A stretch of 64,000 bases of DNA from Serratia sarumanii (GTDB lineage Bacteria; Pseudomonadota; Gammaproteobacteria; Enterobacterales; Enterobacteriaceae), in the NCBI RefSeq assembly GCF_029962605.1, contig NZ_CP124750.1, forward strand, positions 434,001 to 498,000, read 5' to 3'. Both the position numbers and the translations under genes were made by a program. This document shows, piece by piece, positions 32,097-40,983 of the stretch. The notes below the pieces were generated by a model. The model was not told the origin of the DNA and ran no database searches. It worked only from the letters and a program-made list of their open reading frames with translations. Numbering within the stretch: the first letter of the stretch is position 1; each line of letters begins with the position of its first letter.

Positions 32097-34487
32097 ATGC
32101 ACAGACCTTTCCGTTATACGCTACTGGCTTCATCGTTATGGTTTTCCTGCGGCGCGCTGGCGCAGCCGGCCGGCGATCTGCCGCTGATGCCCTGGCCGCA
32201 GCAGGTGGAAGTGACGCAACCGGCGGGCAAGCTGGTGCTGGATCACCGTTTGTCTCTGACGCTGCAGGGCGACGATCTGGGCGACGCGCTGCCGCGCTGG
32301 CGCCAGCGCATCGAACTGCAGACCGGCTGGACGCTGGCGCCGATGGAAGAAGCGAACGGCGCGGCGATCAAGGTGGTGATCAAGGACCGGGTGGCGGCGC
32401 AGCCGCTGCCGGGCAGCGATGAGAGTTACCGGCTGGCGGTCACGCCGCAGGGCGCCACGCTGACCGCCAACACGCGTTTCGGCGCGCTGCGCGGCATGGA
32501 GACCCTACTGCAGCTGCTGCAGACCGACGGGCAAAATACCTTCCTGCCGCTGGTGGATATCCGCGACGTGCCGCGTTTTCCGTGGCGCGGCGTGCTGCTG
32601 GATTCGGCGCGTCATTTCCTGCCGCTGCCGGACATTCTGCGCCAGCTCGACGGCATGGCGGCGGCCAAGCTTAACGTGTTCCACTGGCACCTGACCGACG
32701 ATCAGGGCTGGCGCTTTGCCTCCGAGCATTATCCCAAGCTGCAACAGCAGGCCAGCGACGGCCAGTTCTATACCCGCGAGCAGATGCGGCAGGTGGTGGC
32801 TTACGCCACGGCGCGCGGCATTCGCGTGGTGCCGGAGATCGACATGCCGGGGCACGCCTCCAGCATTGCGGTAGCCTATCCCGACCTGATGAGCGCGCCG
32901 GGGCCGTATCGGATGGAGCGCGAGTGGGGCGTGCATAAGCCGACGCTCGATCCGACCCGCGACGAGGTGTATCAGTTTGTTGACACGATCGTCGGCGAGC
33001 TGGCGGCGATCTTCCCCGATCCTTATCTGCATATCGGCGGCGACGAGGTGGACGCCAGCCAGTGGCGGGCGTCGCCGTCGATTCAGGCGTTTATGCAGAA
33101 GAACGGGCTGGCGGATACCCATGCGCTGCAGGCCTACTTCAACCAGAAGCTGGAAAAGATCCTCGAGAAGCACCAGCGGCAGATGGTCGGCTGGGACGAG
33201 ATCTATCATCCGTCGCTGCCGCGCTCGATCGTCATTCAGTCCTGGCAGGGGCAAGACTCGCTGGGCGCCAGCGCGCAGGACGGCTATCAGGGCATTCTCT
33301 CCACCGGTTTCTACCTCGATCAGCCGCAAAGCACCGCCTATCACTACCGCGATGAAATTCTGCCGCAGCCGCTGGGGGTCGAGACGGCGGTGCAGCCCGG
33401 CGAGCAGGCGCAAAGCTGGCGTTTCAGCATGCCGCGCCTGAAGGGCAGCGCGGTGGAAGGCAGCTTCACGCTGATCGAGGGCAAGCAGGGCTGGCGCGGC
33501 TTTATCGATTTCAACGGCAAGTCGCGCCGCGCGGTGCACGACATCGTCTGGCGCACGCCGCAGCAGGTGACGTTCCGCGTCGATACCTGGATGGGCGACA
33601 CGCGGCCGGTGTTCACGCTGCAGCAGGACAAGCTCAGCGGCTATACGTTAGTCGGCAACGTGCGTTACCCCACCCGCGGCGACAAGCTGGCGGCGGTGCC
33701 GGCGGGCAAGATGCCGGTGGTGCCGGACGAGAAAGGGCAGGCCAACATTCTCGGCGGTGAAGCGGCGCTGTGGGCGGAAAACGTGCGCGCGCCGCTTCTC
33801 GATCTCAAGCTGTGGCCGCGCGCCTTCGCGGTGGCGGAGCGGCTGTGGTCGGCGCAGGACGTCACCGACGAAAACAACATGTACCGGCGGCTGGCGGCGA
33901 TCGACGCCTGGTCGGTGGTGTCGGTCGGCCTACAGCAGCACGCGGAAACGGCGCGCGAATTCACCCGATTGAGCAACAGCGTGCAGATCGTGCCGCTGCA
34001 GATCCTGGCCGAGGCGGTGGAGCCGGCGCAGTATTACACCCGCCAGCACCTGAAGTTCCAGGCCGGCAACTATCACCAGTTCGAACCGCTGAACCGCTTT
34101 GCCGATGCGCTGCCGCCGGAGAGCGGCGCGGTACGTGAGATGCATGCCCAGGTCGCGGCCTTGTTGAAGGATAAGCGCGATAAGGCGGCGGCGCAGGCGC
34201 TGCGCGAACGGCTGCAGCGCTGGCAGGCGAACGCCGCGGCGCTGCAGACGGCGATCGCGGGCAACCGCACGCTGCGCGATCTGGCCCCGGTGGCGCAGGA
34301 CGTCGATGCCTTGGCTACGCTGGGCTTAATGCTGCTGGATCGCCATCAGCAGGACAAACCGCTGAACCGGGCCGAGGCCGAACAAGCGCAGCGCCAGCTG
34401 GATGCGGCGGCGCAGACGCGCGACGAGGTGGTGATTGCGGCGGTGTACCCGCTGGAGGCGCTGCTGCGGGGGTTGCAGGAGCAATGA
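32097..34487 (+). CDS. GH20 beta-N-acetylhexosaminidase (exported)
   Basis: A 796-residue chitobiase-type enzyme that removes terminal N-acetylhexosamine from chitin fragments or glycans. The signal peptide ends at GALA-QPAG near residue 22. A GH20b domain comes first, then the TIM barrel from about residue 160 with HWHLTDDQGWR and the catalytic pair Asp316-Glu317 in HIGGDEVD. A beta-rich segment at about residues 420-550 interrupts the barrel; the barrel resumes with ILGGEAALWAE. GAGGAA precedes the ATG. It differs from the 885-residue S. marcescens Chb. No neighbours of the chitin pathway are present. Confidence 0.9.
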   Translation: MHRPFRYTLLASSLWFSCGALAQPAGDLPLMPWPQQVEVTQPAGKLVLDHRLSLTLQGDDLGDALPRWRQRIELQTGWTLAPMEEANGAAIKVVIKDRVAAQPLPGSDESYRLAVTPQGATLTANTRFGALRGMETLLQLLQTDGQNTFLPLVDIRDVPRFPWRGVLLDSARHFLPLPDILRQLDGMAAAKLNVFHWHLTDDQGWRFASEHYPKLQQQASDGQFYTREQMRQVVAYATARGIRVVPEIDMPGHASSIAVAYPDLMSAPGPYRMEREWGVHKPTLDPTRDEVYQFVDTIVGELAAIFPDPYLHIGGDEVDASQWRASPSIQAFMQKNGLADTHALQAYFNQKLEKILEKHQRQMVGWDEIYHPSLPRSIVIQSWQGQDSLGASAQDGYQGILSTGFYLDQPQSTAYHYRDEILPQPLGVETAVQPGEQAQSWRFSMPRLKGSAVEGSFTLIEGKQGWRGFIDFNGKSRRAVHDIVWRTPQQVTFRVDTWMGDTRPVFTLQQDKLSGYTLVGNVRYPTRGDKLAAVPAGKMPVVPDEKGQANILGGEAALWAENVRAPLLDLKLWPRAFAVAERLWSAQDVTDENNMYRRLAAIDAWSVVSVGLQQHAETAREFTRLSNSVQIVPLQILAEAVEPAQYYTRQHLKFQAGNYHQFEPLNRFADALPPESGAVREMHAQVAALLKDKRDKAAAQALRERLQRWQANAAALQTAIAGNRTLRDLAPVAQDVDALATLGLMLLDRHQQDKPLNRAEAEQAQRQLDAAAQTRDEVVIAAVYPLEALLRGLQEQ

Positions 34488-34516
34488 GGCGGACGGGCTC
34501 GTGTGAGCCCGGATCC

Positions 34517-35245
34517 CTACAGCTGCAGCGGCGGCAACTGGGTGAAAATGCTGACCAGCCCTTCGCCCCAGCCCTTGCGGATGGCGCTGAAGTACGGATG
34601 GTCTTCGGTAATGCGGTATTGCCGGGCATGGCTGAAGCTGTCGCGCGGGTAGATCATCACGTCGAGCGGCAGCCCGACGGACAGGTTGCTGCGCAGGGTC
34701 GAATCCAGTGAAATCAGCGCGCATTGCATCGCTTGTTCCAGCGGCGTGTCGTAGTGCAGCACCCGGTCGATGATCGGTTTGCCGTATTTGCTTTCGCCTA
34801 TCTGAAAATAGGGCGTGTCGCGGGTGGCTTCGATAAAGTTGCCTTGCGGGTAGATATGGAACAGCCGCATCTCTTCCCCGCTAATTTGGCCTCCGAGCAG
34901 CAGGTTACAGCTGAAGTCGGTGGTGCTGCCGCTTTGCTGCGCCTCGCTGTCGCGCTGGATCACCTCGCGCACCGTTTCCCCCACCAGCGTGGCGGCGTCG
35001 TAGAGGCTGGGAGCGTTGAGCAGGTTGGGGCGTTCGGCGTCCTTGCTGCGGTGCAACAGCAAACTGATGATGCTCTGGGTGGTCGCCAGGTTGCCGGCGC
35101 TTTGCAGCACCAGCGTGCGATCGCCGTCCTGTTGGAACACGTGCAGTTTGCGGAAGGTGGAAATATGGTCCACCCCGGCGTTGGTGCGCGAATCGGACGC
35201 AAAGACCAGCCCGGACGACAAACGCATGGCCACACAGTAGGTCAT
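34517..35245 (-). CDS. Anbu, bacterial proteasome-beta-like protein
   Basis: A 242-residue protein of the Ntn-hydrolase/proteasome family called Anbu. The start MTYCVAMRL places the nucleophile-type threonine at residue 2; Asp18 in FASDSRTN and Lys33 in STFRKL complete the proteasome-like catalytic set. Known Anbu proteins form open helical rings, and clear peptidase activity has been hard to show. It is the last gene of a four-gene operon with a transglutaminase-like protein, an alpha-E protein and an ATP-grasp ligase. GAGGGAT precedes the ATG. Confidence 0.93.
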   Translation of the reverse strand: MTYCVAMRLSSGLVFASDSRTNAGVDHISTFRKLHVFQQDGDRTLVLQSAGNLATTQSIISLLLHRSKDAERPNLLNAPSLYDAATLVGETVREVIQRDSEAQQSGSTTDFSCNLLLGGQISGEEMRLFHIYPQGNFIEATRDTPYFQIGESKYGKPIIDRVLHYDTPLEQAMQCALISLDSTLRSNLSVGLPLDVMIYPRDSFSHARQYRITEDHPYFSAIRKGWGEGLVSIFTQLPPLQL

Positions 35246-35320
35246 ACTACAATCCCTCAAAACAAGACCGGCACGCCGCCAACGCGCAGCGTGCCCGAAA
35301 CATTTTCCATCGGCAAGCGG

Positions 35321-36115
35321 CTACTGGCCGGTTGGCATCATTTGTACGGCGGCGATGGCGCTCATGTCTTCGCAGCCGCCGCCCAATCGCATGCCGCGCA
35401 CCGGGCAGGCGTCCAGATAATCGATGCCGACCGCCAGCTTAAGGTGCTGATTCGGCATGCGCGTATTGTTGGTCACGTCGAAGCTGTGCCAGCGTTCCTC
35501 CACCCACACTTCCGCCCAAGCATGGGTGGCGACATGGGTCGAGTCTTCGCTGTACAGGTAGCCGCTGACGTAGCGCGCCGGGATGTTCAGGCTGCGGCAG
35601 CAGCTCAGGAAGACATGCGTATGATCCTGACACACGCCGCTGCCGGCGGCGAAAGCCTCGGCGGCGCTGTCGGTCACGCGCGTGGAGCCAGGGCTGTAAG
35701 GCATTTTCAGCAGCAGTTCGCCCATCAGATGTTCCAGGCCGCTCAGCACCGCCTGCGGTTGATGATAACGCAGGGCGAAGGCCTGAATGGCGTCATCGGG
35801 TTGAGTCAGCGGGCTATGGCGCAGAAATACCAGCGGCGACAGATGCCCGAGCGCCCGATCTTCGACGCCGTCTTCAATCTCCACTTCCCCGAGCACCCGA
35901 ATGGTGATGGCCTGATGCGGTTCATCAAGCGTCAGCACGTGCAGTACGTTGCCGAAGGCGTCGGTGGTGCGCACCGCGTCATCCGGCAACGACAGTTGCC
36001 AGGAGAGGATGCGCTGATGGGGCGAATCCTGCGGCGTCAACCGCAGATATTGGGTGCTGCGCTGCACCGGCTGGGCGTAGCGATAATGGGTGTTGTGCTC
36101 AATATTCAGTTTCAT
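35321..36115 (-). CDS. Transglutaminase-like cysteine peptidase of the Anbu operon
   Basis: A 264-residue protein with an N-terminal bacterial-transglutaminase beta domain (about residues 1-95) and a transglutaminase-like papain-fold core. The triad is intact: Cys162 in GSGVCQDHTH, His198 in THAWAEVW and Asp213 in SFDVTNNT. There is no signal peptide. Its ATG overlaps the stop of the alpha-E gene by 4 bp. In conserved gene sets with ATP-grasp and Anbu it is predicted to cleave or transfer a peptide tag. Confidence 0.92.
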   Translation of the reverse strand: MKLNIEHNTHYRYAQPVQRSTQYLRLTPQDSPHQRILSWQLSLPDDAVRTTDAFGNVLHVLTLDEPHQAITIRVLGEVEIEDGVEDRALGHLSPLVFLRHSPLTQPDDAIQAFALRYHQPQAVLSGLEHLMGELLLKMPYSPGSTRVTDSAAEAFAAGSGVCQDHTHVFLSCCRSLNIPARYVSGYLYSEDSTHVATHAWAEVWVEERWHSFDVTNNTRMPNQHLKLAVGIDYLDACPVRGMRLGGGCEDMSAIAAVQMMPTGQ

Positions 36116-37038
36116 TGCGCCTCCAGATAAGTGTGATGGATGCTTTCGGCGATGCCGTTCACCTGGCCGAGAAAGGCGCTCAACCACTCGCCCAGGCCGA
36201 TCTTGTTCAGGTCCTTCATGCTGCTGAAGCGCAGCTCGGCATGCAGGGTGTGCGCCAGACGTCGCGGTTGGTTGGCGCCGCCGCCGATCAGTTCCAATTG
36301 CTGCACCATGTCGCCGACGCAGGCCAGCAGTGAACGCGGGATTTCATTGCGCAGAATCATCAGTTCGGCGATGGTCTCGCGGCTCAACGGCTGCTTGTAG
36401 ATGCTGTGGTAGGCTTCGCGCGCGCTCACCGCCCGCAGCAGCGTGTCCATGCGGTAATATTCGCGCACCGGGTCGCCGTCGATGTCCATCAGCGTGTTCT
36501 TCACCTCCAGCAGACGGGCGGTGCCGTCGGCCCGCTCCAGCAGGGTGCCGAGACGGATAAAGCGCATGGCGTCGCTGCGCAGCAGCGTGCCGAACATGGC
36601 GCCGCGAAACAGATGGGCGCGCTCCTTCACCCAGTCGAAGAAGGCATCGGCGCCCACCGAGCCGATGCCCTGGCGGCGGATCAGTTTCATCTCTATCCAG
36701 GTGGCGTTGATGCACTCCCAGACTTCGGATGACAGGCTGCCGCGCACCGCGTGGGCGTTGTTCCAGCCCATTTGCAGGCAGCTGAAGATGCTGCTGTGGT
36801 TACGGTTGTCGAGCGCGAAGAAACTGACCAGATTGGGCATCGTCAATTCCGGGTAGGCGGCGGCATACAGCTGGCCGGTGCCGGTCAGGTTGAGCGGCAC
36901 CTGCAGATCCTGATCGCCGCCGTCGCGGATCGGCATCATCGACAGCTTGTTGGTGACGTCCAGCACCCGGGCGATGCTTTCCGCCCGCTCCAGATAGCGG
37001 GCCATCCAATAGAGTTCACTGGCGGTGCGGCTCAGCAT
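36112..37038 (-). CDS. Alpha-E domain protein (DUF403)
   Basis: A 308-residue all-helical alpha-E protein. The family start MLSRTASELYWMARYLERAE is exact, and further arginine/glutamate-rich helices follow, with MFGTLLRSDAMRFIRLGTLLERAD near the middle. No catalytic function is established; alpha-E proteins accompany circularly permuted ATP-grasp proteins and are thought to act as scaffold or accessory to peptide-bond formation. It overlaps the ATP-grasp gene by 7 bp and the transglutaminase gene by 4 bp. Confidence 0.92.
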   Translation of the reverse strand: MLSRTASELYWMARYLERAESIARVLDVTNKLSMMPIRDGGDQDLQVPLNLTGTGQLYAAAYPELTMPNLVSFFALDNRNHSSIFSCLQMGWNNAHAVRGSLSSEVWECINATWIEMKLIRRQGIGSVGADAFFDWVKERAHLFRGAMFGTLLRSDAMRFIRLGTLLERADGTARLLEVKNTLMDIDGDPVREYYRMDTLLRAVSAREAYHSIYKQPLSRETIAELMILRNEIPRSLLACVGDMVQQLELIGGGANQPRRLAHTLHAELRFSSMKDLNKIGLGEWLSAFLGQVNGIAESIHHTYLEAQ

Positions 37039-38468
37039 AGGTCGTCCTCCAATACCCAGGTGTCCTTGGTGCCGCCGCCCTGCGACGAGTTCACCACCAG
37101 CGAACCTTCCGCCAACGCCACCCGGGTCAGGCCGCCGGGCACCAGGCGGATCTCCGCGCCGCTGAGGGCGAACGGCCGCAGATCGATATGCCGCGGCGCC
37201 AGACCATCGTTGACGAAGGTCGGGCAGGTGGACAGCGCCAGCGTGTTTTGCGCAATGTAATTCTGCGGGCGAGACAGCAGCAGAGCGCGGAAGCGGGCGA
37301 GCTCGTCCTTGCTCGCCGTGGGGCCGATCAACATGCCGTAGCCGCCGGCGCCGTGCACCTCTTTCACGACCATCTGTTCGAGGTTGGCCAGCACATACGA
37401 CAGTTCGTTTTTATGTCGGCACTGCCAGGTTGGCACGTTGTTGAGGATCGGTTCCTCTTGCAGGTAGAAGCGCACCATATCCGGCACGTAGGGGTAGATC
37501 GATTTGTCGTCGGCCACGCCGGTGCCGATGGCGTTGGCCAGCACCACATTGCCGGCGCGATACACCGACAGCAGCCCCGGTACGCCGAGCATCGAGTCCG
37601 GCCGAAACGCCAGCGGATCGAGGAAGGCGTCGTCCACCCGACGATAGATCACGTCCACTTTGCACGGCCCGGCGGTGGTGCGCATGAAGACCGCGCCGTC
37701 CTTGACGAACAGATCGGCGCTTTCGACCAGCTCCACCCCCATCTGCTGCGCCAGGAAACTGTGCTCAAAATAGGCGCTGTTGAAGCGGCCCGGCGTCAGC
37801 ACCACCACGGTGGGATCGTTGATGGGCGAGCTTTCGCGCAGCGTTTGCAGCAGGTGCGACGGGTAGCGCTCCACCGGCGCGATGCGTTGCCGGGCGAACA
37901 GTTCCGGATAGAGACGCATCATCATTTTGCGGTTTTCCAGCATGTAAGAGACGCCGGACGGGGTGCGCAAGTTATCTTCCAGCACGTAGTATTGGCCGTC
38001 GCTGTTGCGGACCATGTCCACGCCGACGATATGCGCATAGATATCGCGATGCAGATCAACGCCTTGCATACAGGGTTGATACTGATCGTTGGCCAGCACC
38101 TGCTCCGCCGGAATGAGGCCGGCCTTCAGAATATGCTGCTGGTGGTAAATGTCATGCAGGAAGGCATTGAGCGCCTGTACGCGCTGGCGAATGCCGCGAT
38201 CGAGCATCGCCCATTCGACGGCCGGAATAATGCGCGGCACGCTGTCGAACGGGATCAACCGCTCAGCGCCGTCATCGTCGCCGTAGACGTTGAAGGTGAT
38301 GCCCACCCGGTGAAACAGCAGCGCAGCCTCTTCCCGCTTGCGTTGCACGGCCTGGTGATCGGCCTGCTGCAGCCATTGCCAGTAGGCGTCGTAGTGGCCA
38401 CGGTGTTTTCCCTCAGCCAGAAGCATCTCATCAAAAAACGGTGAAGCGGAAAGATTGATATTCAGCAT
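37032..38468 (-). CDS. Circularly permuted ATP-grasp protein of the Anbu operon
   Basis: A 478-residue CP-ATP-grasp type 2 protein, predicted to form an amide bond between a carboxylate and an amine using ATP. Recognisable blocks include VDMVRNSDGQYYVLEDNLRTPSGVS near residue 145, VVVLTPGRFNSAYFEHSFLA near residue 225, and the metal/ATP loop VVKEVHGAGGYGMLIGP near residue 365. GAGGTGA lies before the chosen ATG; an upstream in-frame ATG is less supported. It is the first gene of the Anbu operon. Confidence 0.92.
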   Translation of the reverse strand: MLNINLSASPFFDEMLLAEGKHRGHYDAYWQWLQQADHQAVQRKREEAALLFHRVGITFNVYGDDDGAERLIPFDSVPRIIPAVEWAMLDRGIRQRVQALNAFLHDIYHQQHILKAGLIPAEQVLANDQYQPCMQGVDLHRDIYAHIVGVDMVRNSDGQYYVLEDNLRTPSGVSYMLENRKMMMRLYPELFARQRIAPVERYPSHLLQTLRESSPINDPTVVVLTPGRFNSAYFEHSFLAQQMGVELVESADLFVKDGAVFMRTTAGPCKVDVIYRRVDDAFLDPLAFRPDSMLGVPGLLSVYRAGNVVLANAIGTGVADDKSIYPYVPDMVRFYLQEEPILNNVPTWQCRHKNELSYVLANLEQMVVKEVHGAGGYGMLIGPTASKDELARFRALLLSRPQNYIAQNTLALSTCPTFVNDGLAPRHIDLRPFALSGAEIRLVPGGLTRVALAEGSLVVNSSQGGGTKDTWVLEDDLC

Positions 38469-38682
38469 CGTCACCTCGTCGACATTGCAGGCTGTCAATC
38501 AATCGAGCATAAAACGTGCCAAGGCGATAACGGGCGAAAATGGCGCAGAGCGAGGCTGCCGCGGCGAAAAACGCCCGTTCGCGGTGCAGGTTTGGCGTGA
38601 CGACGCCTTAATATAGGGCGAAAAGGCGGCGGCGGTGAGCGCTAAAGGCGCAGGGACGGCAGGCTGTCGGGGCAGAGCAGAA

Positions 38683-38710
38683 ATAAAAACGGCCAGTCTG
38701 CACTGGCCGT
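38683..38710 (-). terminator. Intrinsic terminator after ridA
   Basis: On the minus strand ACGGCCAGT-gcag-ACTGGCCGT is followed by TTTTTAT, a textbook Rho-independent terminator, 18 bp beyond the ridA stop. The rest of the 260-bp spacer up to the ATP-grasp start shows no gene and should contain the promoter of the Anbu operon. Confidence 0.93.
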
Positions 38711-38728
38711 GATGCGCGTGACCGTCGA

Positions 38729-39115
38729 TTAACGACGCACGGCGATGGCTTCGATTTCGATCTTCACGTCTTTCGGCAGACGCGCCACTTCCACGCAGGA
38801 GCGGGCCGGGAACGGCGCGCTGTGCTCGGTGAAGAAGGCTTCGTACGCGGCGTTGACGGTGGCGAAGTCGTTCAGATCTTTCACGAACACGGTGGTTTTC
38901 ACGATGTCGGCAACGATCAGGCCGGCGGCTTCGACGATCGCTTTGACGTTTTCCAGCGACTGGCGCGCCTGAGCGGCCACGTCGTCGGCGACGGCGCCGG
39001 TTTTCGGATCGACCGGGATCTGGCCGGAAGTGATGATCATGCTGCCCAGATCAACGCCCTGCACGTAAGGACCAATGGCTGCCGGGGCGAGTTCAGTGCT
39101 GATATTACGTGACAT
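38729..39115 (-). CDS. ridA: RidA, 2-iminobutanoate/2-iminopropanoate deaminase
   Basis: RidA hydrolyses reactive enamine/imine intermediates released by PLP enzymes such as threonine dehydratase, protecting other PLP enzymes. The 128 residues match E. coli RidA (YjgF). Family motifs are IGPYVQG, ITSGQIPVDP and the C-terminal RSCVEVARLPKDVKIEIEA with the arginine that binds the substrate carboxylate. It follows pyrI, as in E. coli, with a 157-bp spacer. Confidence 0.97.
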   Translation of the reverse strand: MSRNISTELAPAAIGPYVQGVDLGSMIITSGQIPVDPKTGAVADDVAAQARQSLENVKAIVEAAGLIVADIVKTTVFVKDLNDFATVNAAYEAFFTEHSAPFPARSCVEVARLPKDVKIEIEAIAVRR

Positions 39116-39272
39116 GTTTTCTCCTGATAGACCCGTTGTCTTTCACGCCGCTGCGCGGTCGGCCGCAGCTTGAAATTCGGTGGGTAGCAACGTGGGTAGA
39201 GTTATTTTCAGGCACCCATTATAGGGAGTGACGCGCAGATTAACAGCGCCGCTCCCGCTAAAAGGGCAGAAT

Positions 39273-39737
39273 TCAGTCGGCCTGCAACACCACCTGATGC
39301 TCGAACTCTTTCTCGCAATAGCGGCACTTCAGGTGCACTTCGCCGTCGCGCGGCTTCACGCTGAAGCTCGACGCCACCGGCTCGCTGCGGCTGATGCAGT
39401 TGCTGTTCGGGCAGGTCAGCACCCCGTCGATGTGGTCAGGCAGGCTGAGGGTCAGCTTGCGCACCACTTCGTAGTTATCGATGCGGTTTACCGTGGCCTT
39501 CGGCGCGTACATCGCCAGCTGGTTGGCCTGCTGCTCGGTCAGGAAGGTGTTCTCGATCTTGATCAGATCCTTGCGGCCCAGCGCGTTGGAGGGCAAGTTC
39601 AGGCCAATGGTGATGCGCTGGTCGGTGGCGGTCAGTTTGAACAGCGTCAGCAGTTTGAAACCGATCTGCGCCGGAATGTGGTCGATCACCGTGCCGCATT
39701 TGATCGCTTCGACCTGCAGTTTGTTGTCGTGAGTCAT
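39273..39737 (-). CDS. pyrI: PyrI, aspartate carbamoyltransferase regulatory chain
   Basis: PyrI binds CTP, UTP and ATP and transmits allosteric control to PyrB. The 154 residues include the N-terminal nucleotide-binding domain ([19 protein letters not shown]) and a C-terminal zinc domain with four cysteines, CPNSNC and CRYCE. The gene lies 12 bp after pyrB in the same operon. The start and length agree with E. coli. Confidence 0.97.
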   Translation of the reverse strand: MTHDNKLQVEAIKCGTVIDHIPAQIGFKLLTLFKLTATDQRITIGLNLPSNALGRKDLIKIENTFLTEQQANQLAMYAPKATVNRIDNYEVVRKLTLSLPDHIDGVLTCPNSNCISRSEPVASSFSVKPRDGEVHLKCRYCEKEFEHQVVLQAD

Positions 39738-39749
39738 GGCGGTTCCCCC

Positions 39750-40685
39750 TTAAAGAGCCAAATCTGCGTTAAGCACCAGCGCCAGCAGCGCCTGGCGGGC
39801 GAAGATGCCGTTGCCCGCCTGCTGGAAGTAGTAGGCATGCGGCGTTTTATCCACGTCGGTGGCGATCTCGTCGATGCGCGGCAGCGGGTGCAGCACCTTG
39901 AGGTTGGCGCGCGCGCCGGCCAGATCCGCGGCGCGCAGCACGAACTGCGCTTTCACGTTGGCGTACTCGGAAGGATCGAGGCGCTCTTTCTGTACCCGGG
40001 TCATGTAGAGAATATCCAGTTCCGGCACCACTTCTTCAATGCTGCTGTGCAGGCTGTACTCGATGCCTTTCTCTTCCAGCATTTTCAGGATGTAGGCCGG
40101 CATCGCCAGCGCGTCCGGGGCGATGAAGTAGAAACGGTTGCCTTCGAACTTGGCCAGCGCCTGGGTGAGCGAGTGCACGGTGCGGCCGTACTTCAGGTCG
40201 CCGACCATGGCGATGCTGAGGTTGCTCAGGCGACCCTGGGTTTCCTGGATGGTGAACAGATCCAGCAGGGTCTGGGTCGGGTGCTGGTTGGCGCCGTCGC
40301 CGGCGTTGAGCACCGGCACGTTGCCGGAGAACTCCGAGGCCATGCGCGCCGCGCCTTCCTGCGGGTGGCGCATCACGATGGCGTCCACGTAGGTGCTGAT
40401 CACCGAGATGGTGTCGGCCAGGGTTTCGCCTTTCTTGCCGAGCGAGGTGTTGCTGCCGTCGGCGAAACCGACTACCGAGGCGCCGAGGCGGTGCATCGAG
40501 GTCTCGAACGACAGGCGGGTACGGGTCGAGGCTTCGAAGAAGCAGCTGGCGATCACCTTGTGTTTCAACAGTTCCGGCTGCGGGTTGGCTTTCAGACCGG
40601 CGGCGGTGCGCAGCACCAGCTCCAGATCCTCGCGGCTGAGATCGTTAATAGAGATGATGTGTTTGTGATACAGCGGGTTGGCCAT
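39750..40685 (-). CDS. pyrB: PyrB, aspartate carbamoyltransferase catalytic chain
   Basis: PyrB catalyses carbamoyl-aspartate formation, the committed step of pyrimidine synthesis. It has 311 residues. The carbamoyl-phosphate motif STRTRLSFE is near residues 53-61, the 80s loop [12 protein letters not shown] follows, and the aspartate-binding HPLPRIDE is near residue 265. The upstream leader peptide and attenuator indicate UTP-sensitive control. A GGAGGAG ribosome site precedes the ATG. Confidence 0.98.
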   Translation of the reverse strand: MANPLYHKHIISINDLSREDLELVLRTAAGLKANPQPELLKHKVIASCFFEASTRTRLSFETSMHRLGASVVGFADGSNTSLGKKGETLADTISVISTYVDAIVMRHPQEGAARMASEFSGNVPVLNAGDGANQHPTQTLLDLFTIQETQGRLSNLSIAMVGDLKYGRTVHSLTQALAKFEGNRFYFIAPDALAMPAYILKMLEEKGIEYSLHSSIEEVVPELDILYMTRVQKERLDPSEYANVKAQFVLRAADLAGARANLKVLHPLPRIDEIATDVDKTPHAYYFQQAGNGIFARQALLALVLNADLAL

Positions 40686-40742
40686 TTTTCACTCCTCCTC
40701 GACGCGTGCCCGTGGCGCGGGACTTTGGGATATTCTCAAGGC

Positions 40743-40768
40743 AAAAAAAAGCCCCTCAATGAGGGGCT
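40743..40768 (-). terminator. pyrBI attenuator
   Basis: On the minus strand GCCCCTC-att-GAGGGGC is followed by eight T residues, an intrinsic terminator between the leader peptide and pyrB. The stop codon of the leader ORF lies inside its first arm. In E. coli low UTP makes RNA polymerase pause, the trailing ribosome catches up and prevents this hairpin, giving readthrough into pyrBI. The same layout is seen here. Confidence 0.95.
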
Positions 40769-40869
40769 TGAAACGATCGGTTTAGCAACAGGAGAAACAA
40801 CGGCAGCTGGCCGCCGATAGGCAGTCGGTTTTGTCGATTGCGGCTAACAAAACAAACGTCGTTTTTCAT
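40756..40869 (-). CDS. pyrL: PyrL, pyrBI operon leader peptide
   Basis: A 37-codon ORF with AGGAGA 6 bases upstream, whose translation ends within the attenuator hairpin. The sequence ([15 protein letters not shown] at its start) is unlike E. coli PyrL, as expected since only its translation matters. The codons around FCFV and PLFLLLL give U-rich transcript stretches suited to polymerase pausing. Identity rests on position and the coupling with the attenuator. Confidence 0.85.
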
Positions 40870-40894
40870 GCTTTCTCCTGGCAAATTGTGGCGC

Positions 40895-40922
40895 ATTATA
40901 CTCGCGCTTTTCGCCACTGCAA
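40895..40922 (-). promoter_or_regulatory. pyrBI promoter
   Basis: On the minus strand TTGCAG and a perfect TATAAT are separated by 16 bp, with a start site expected some 20 bases before the leader-peptide ATG. This gives the short leader typical of pyrBI. The promoter lies in the spacer following the solute-binding protein gene. Confidence 0.8.
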
Positions 40923-40983
40923 GCGTTAAAACGCCGTTTTTTGCCGCCCCGCAATCGATTGGCCGGCGATGGCCGCCCGCCGG

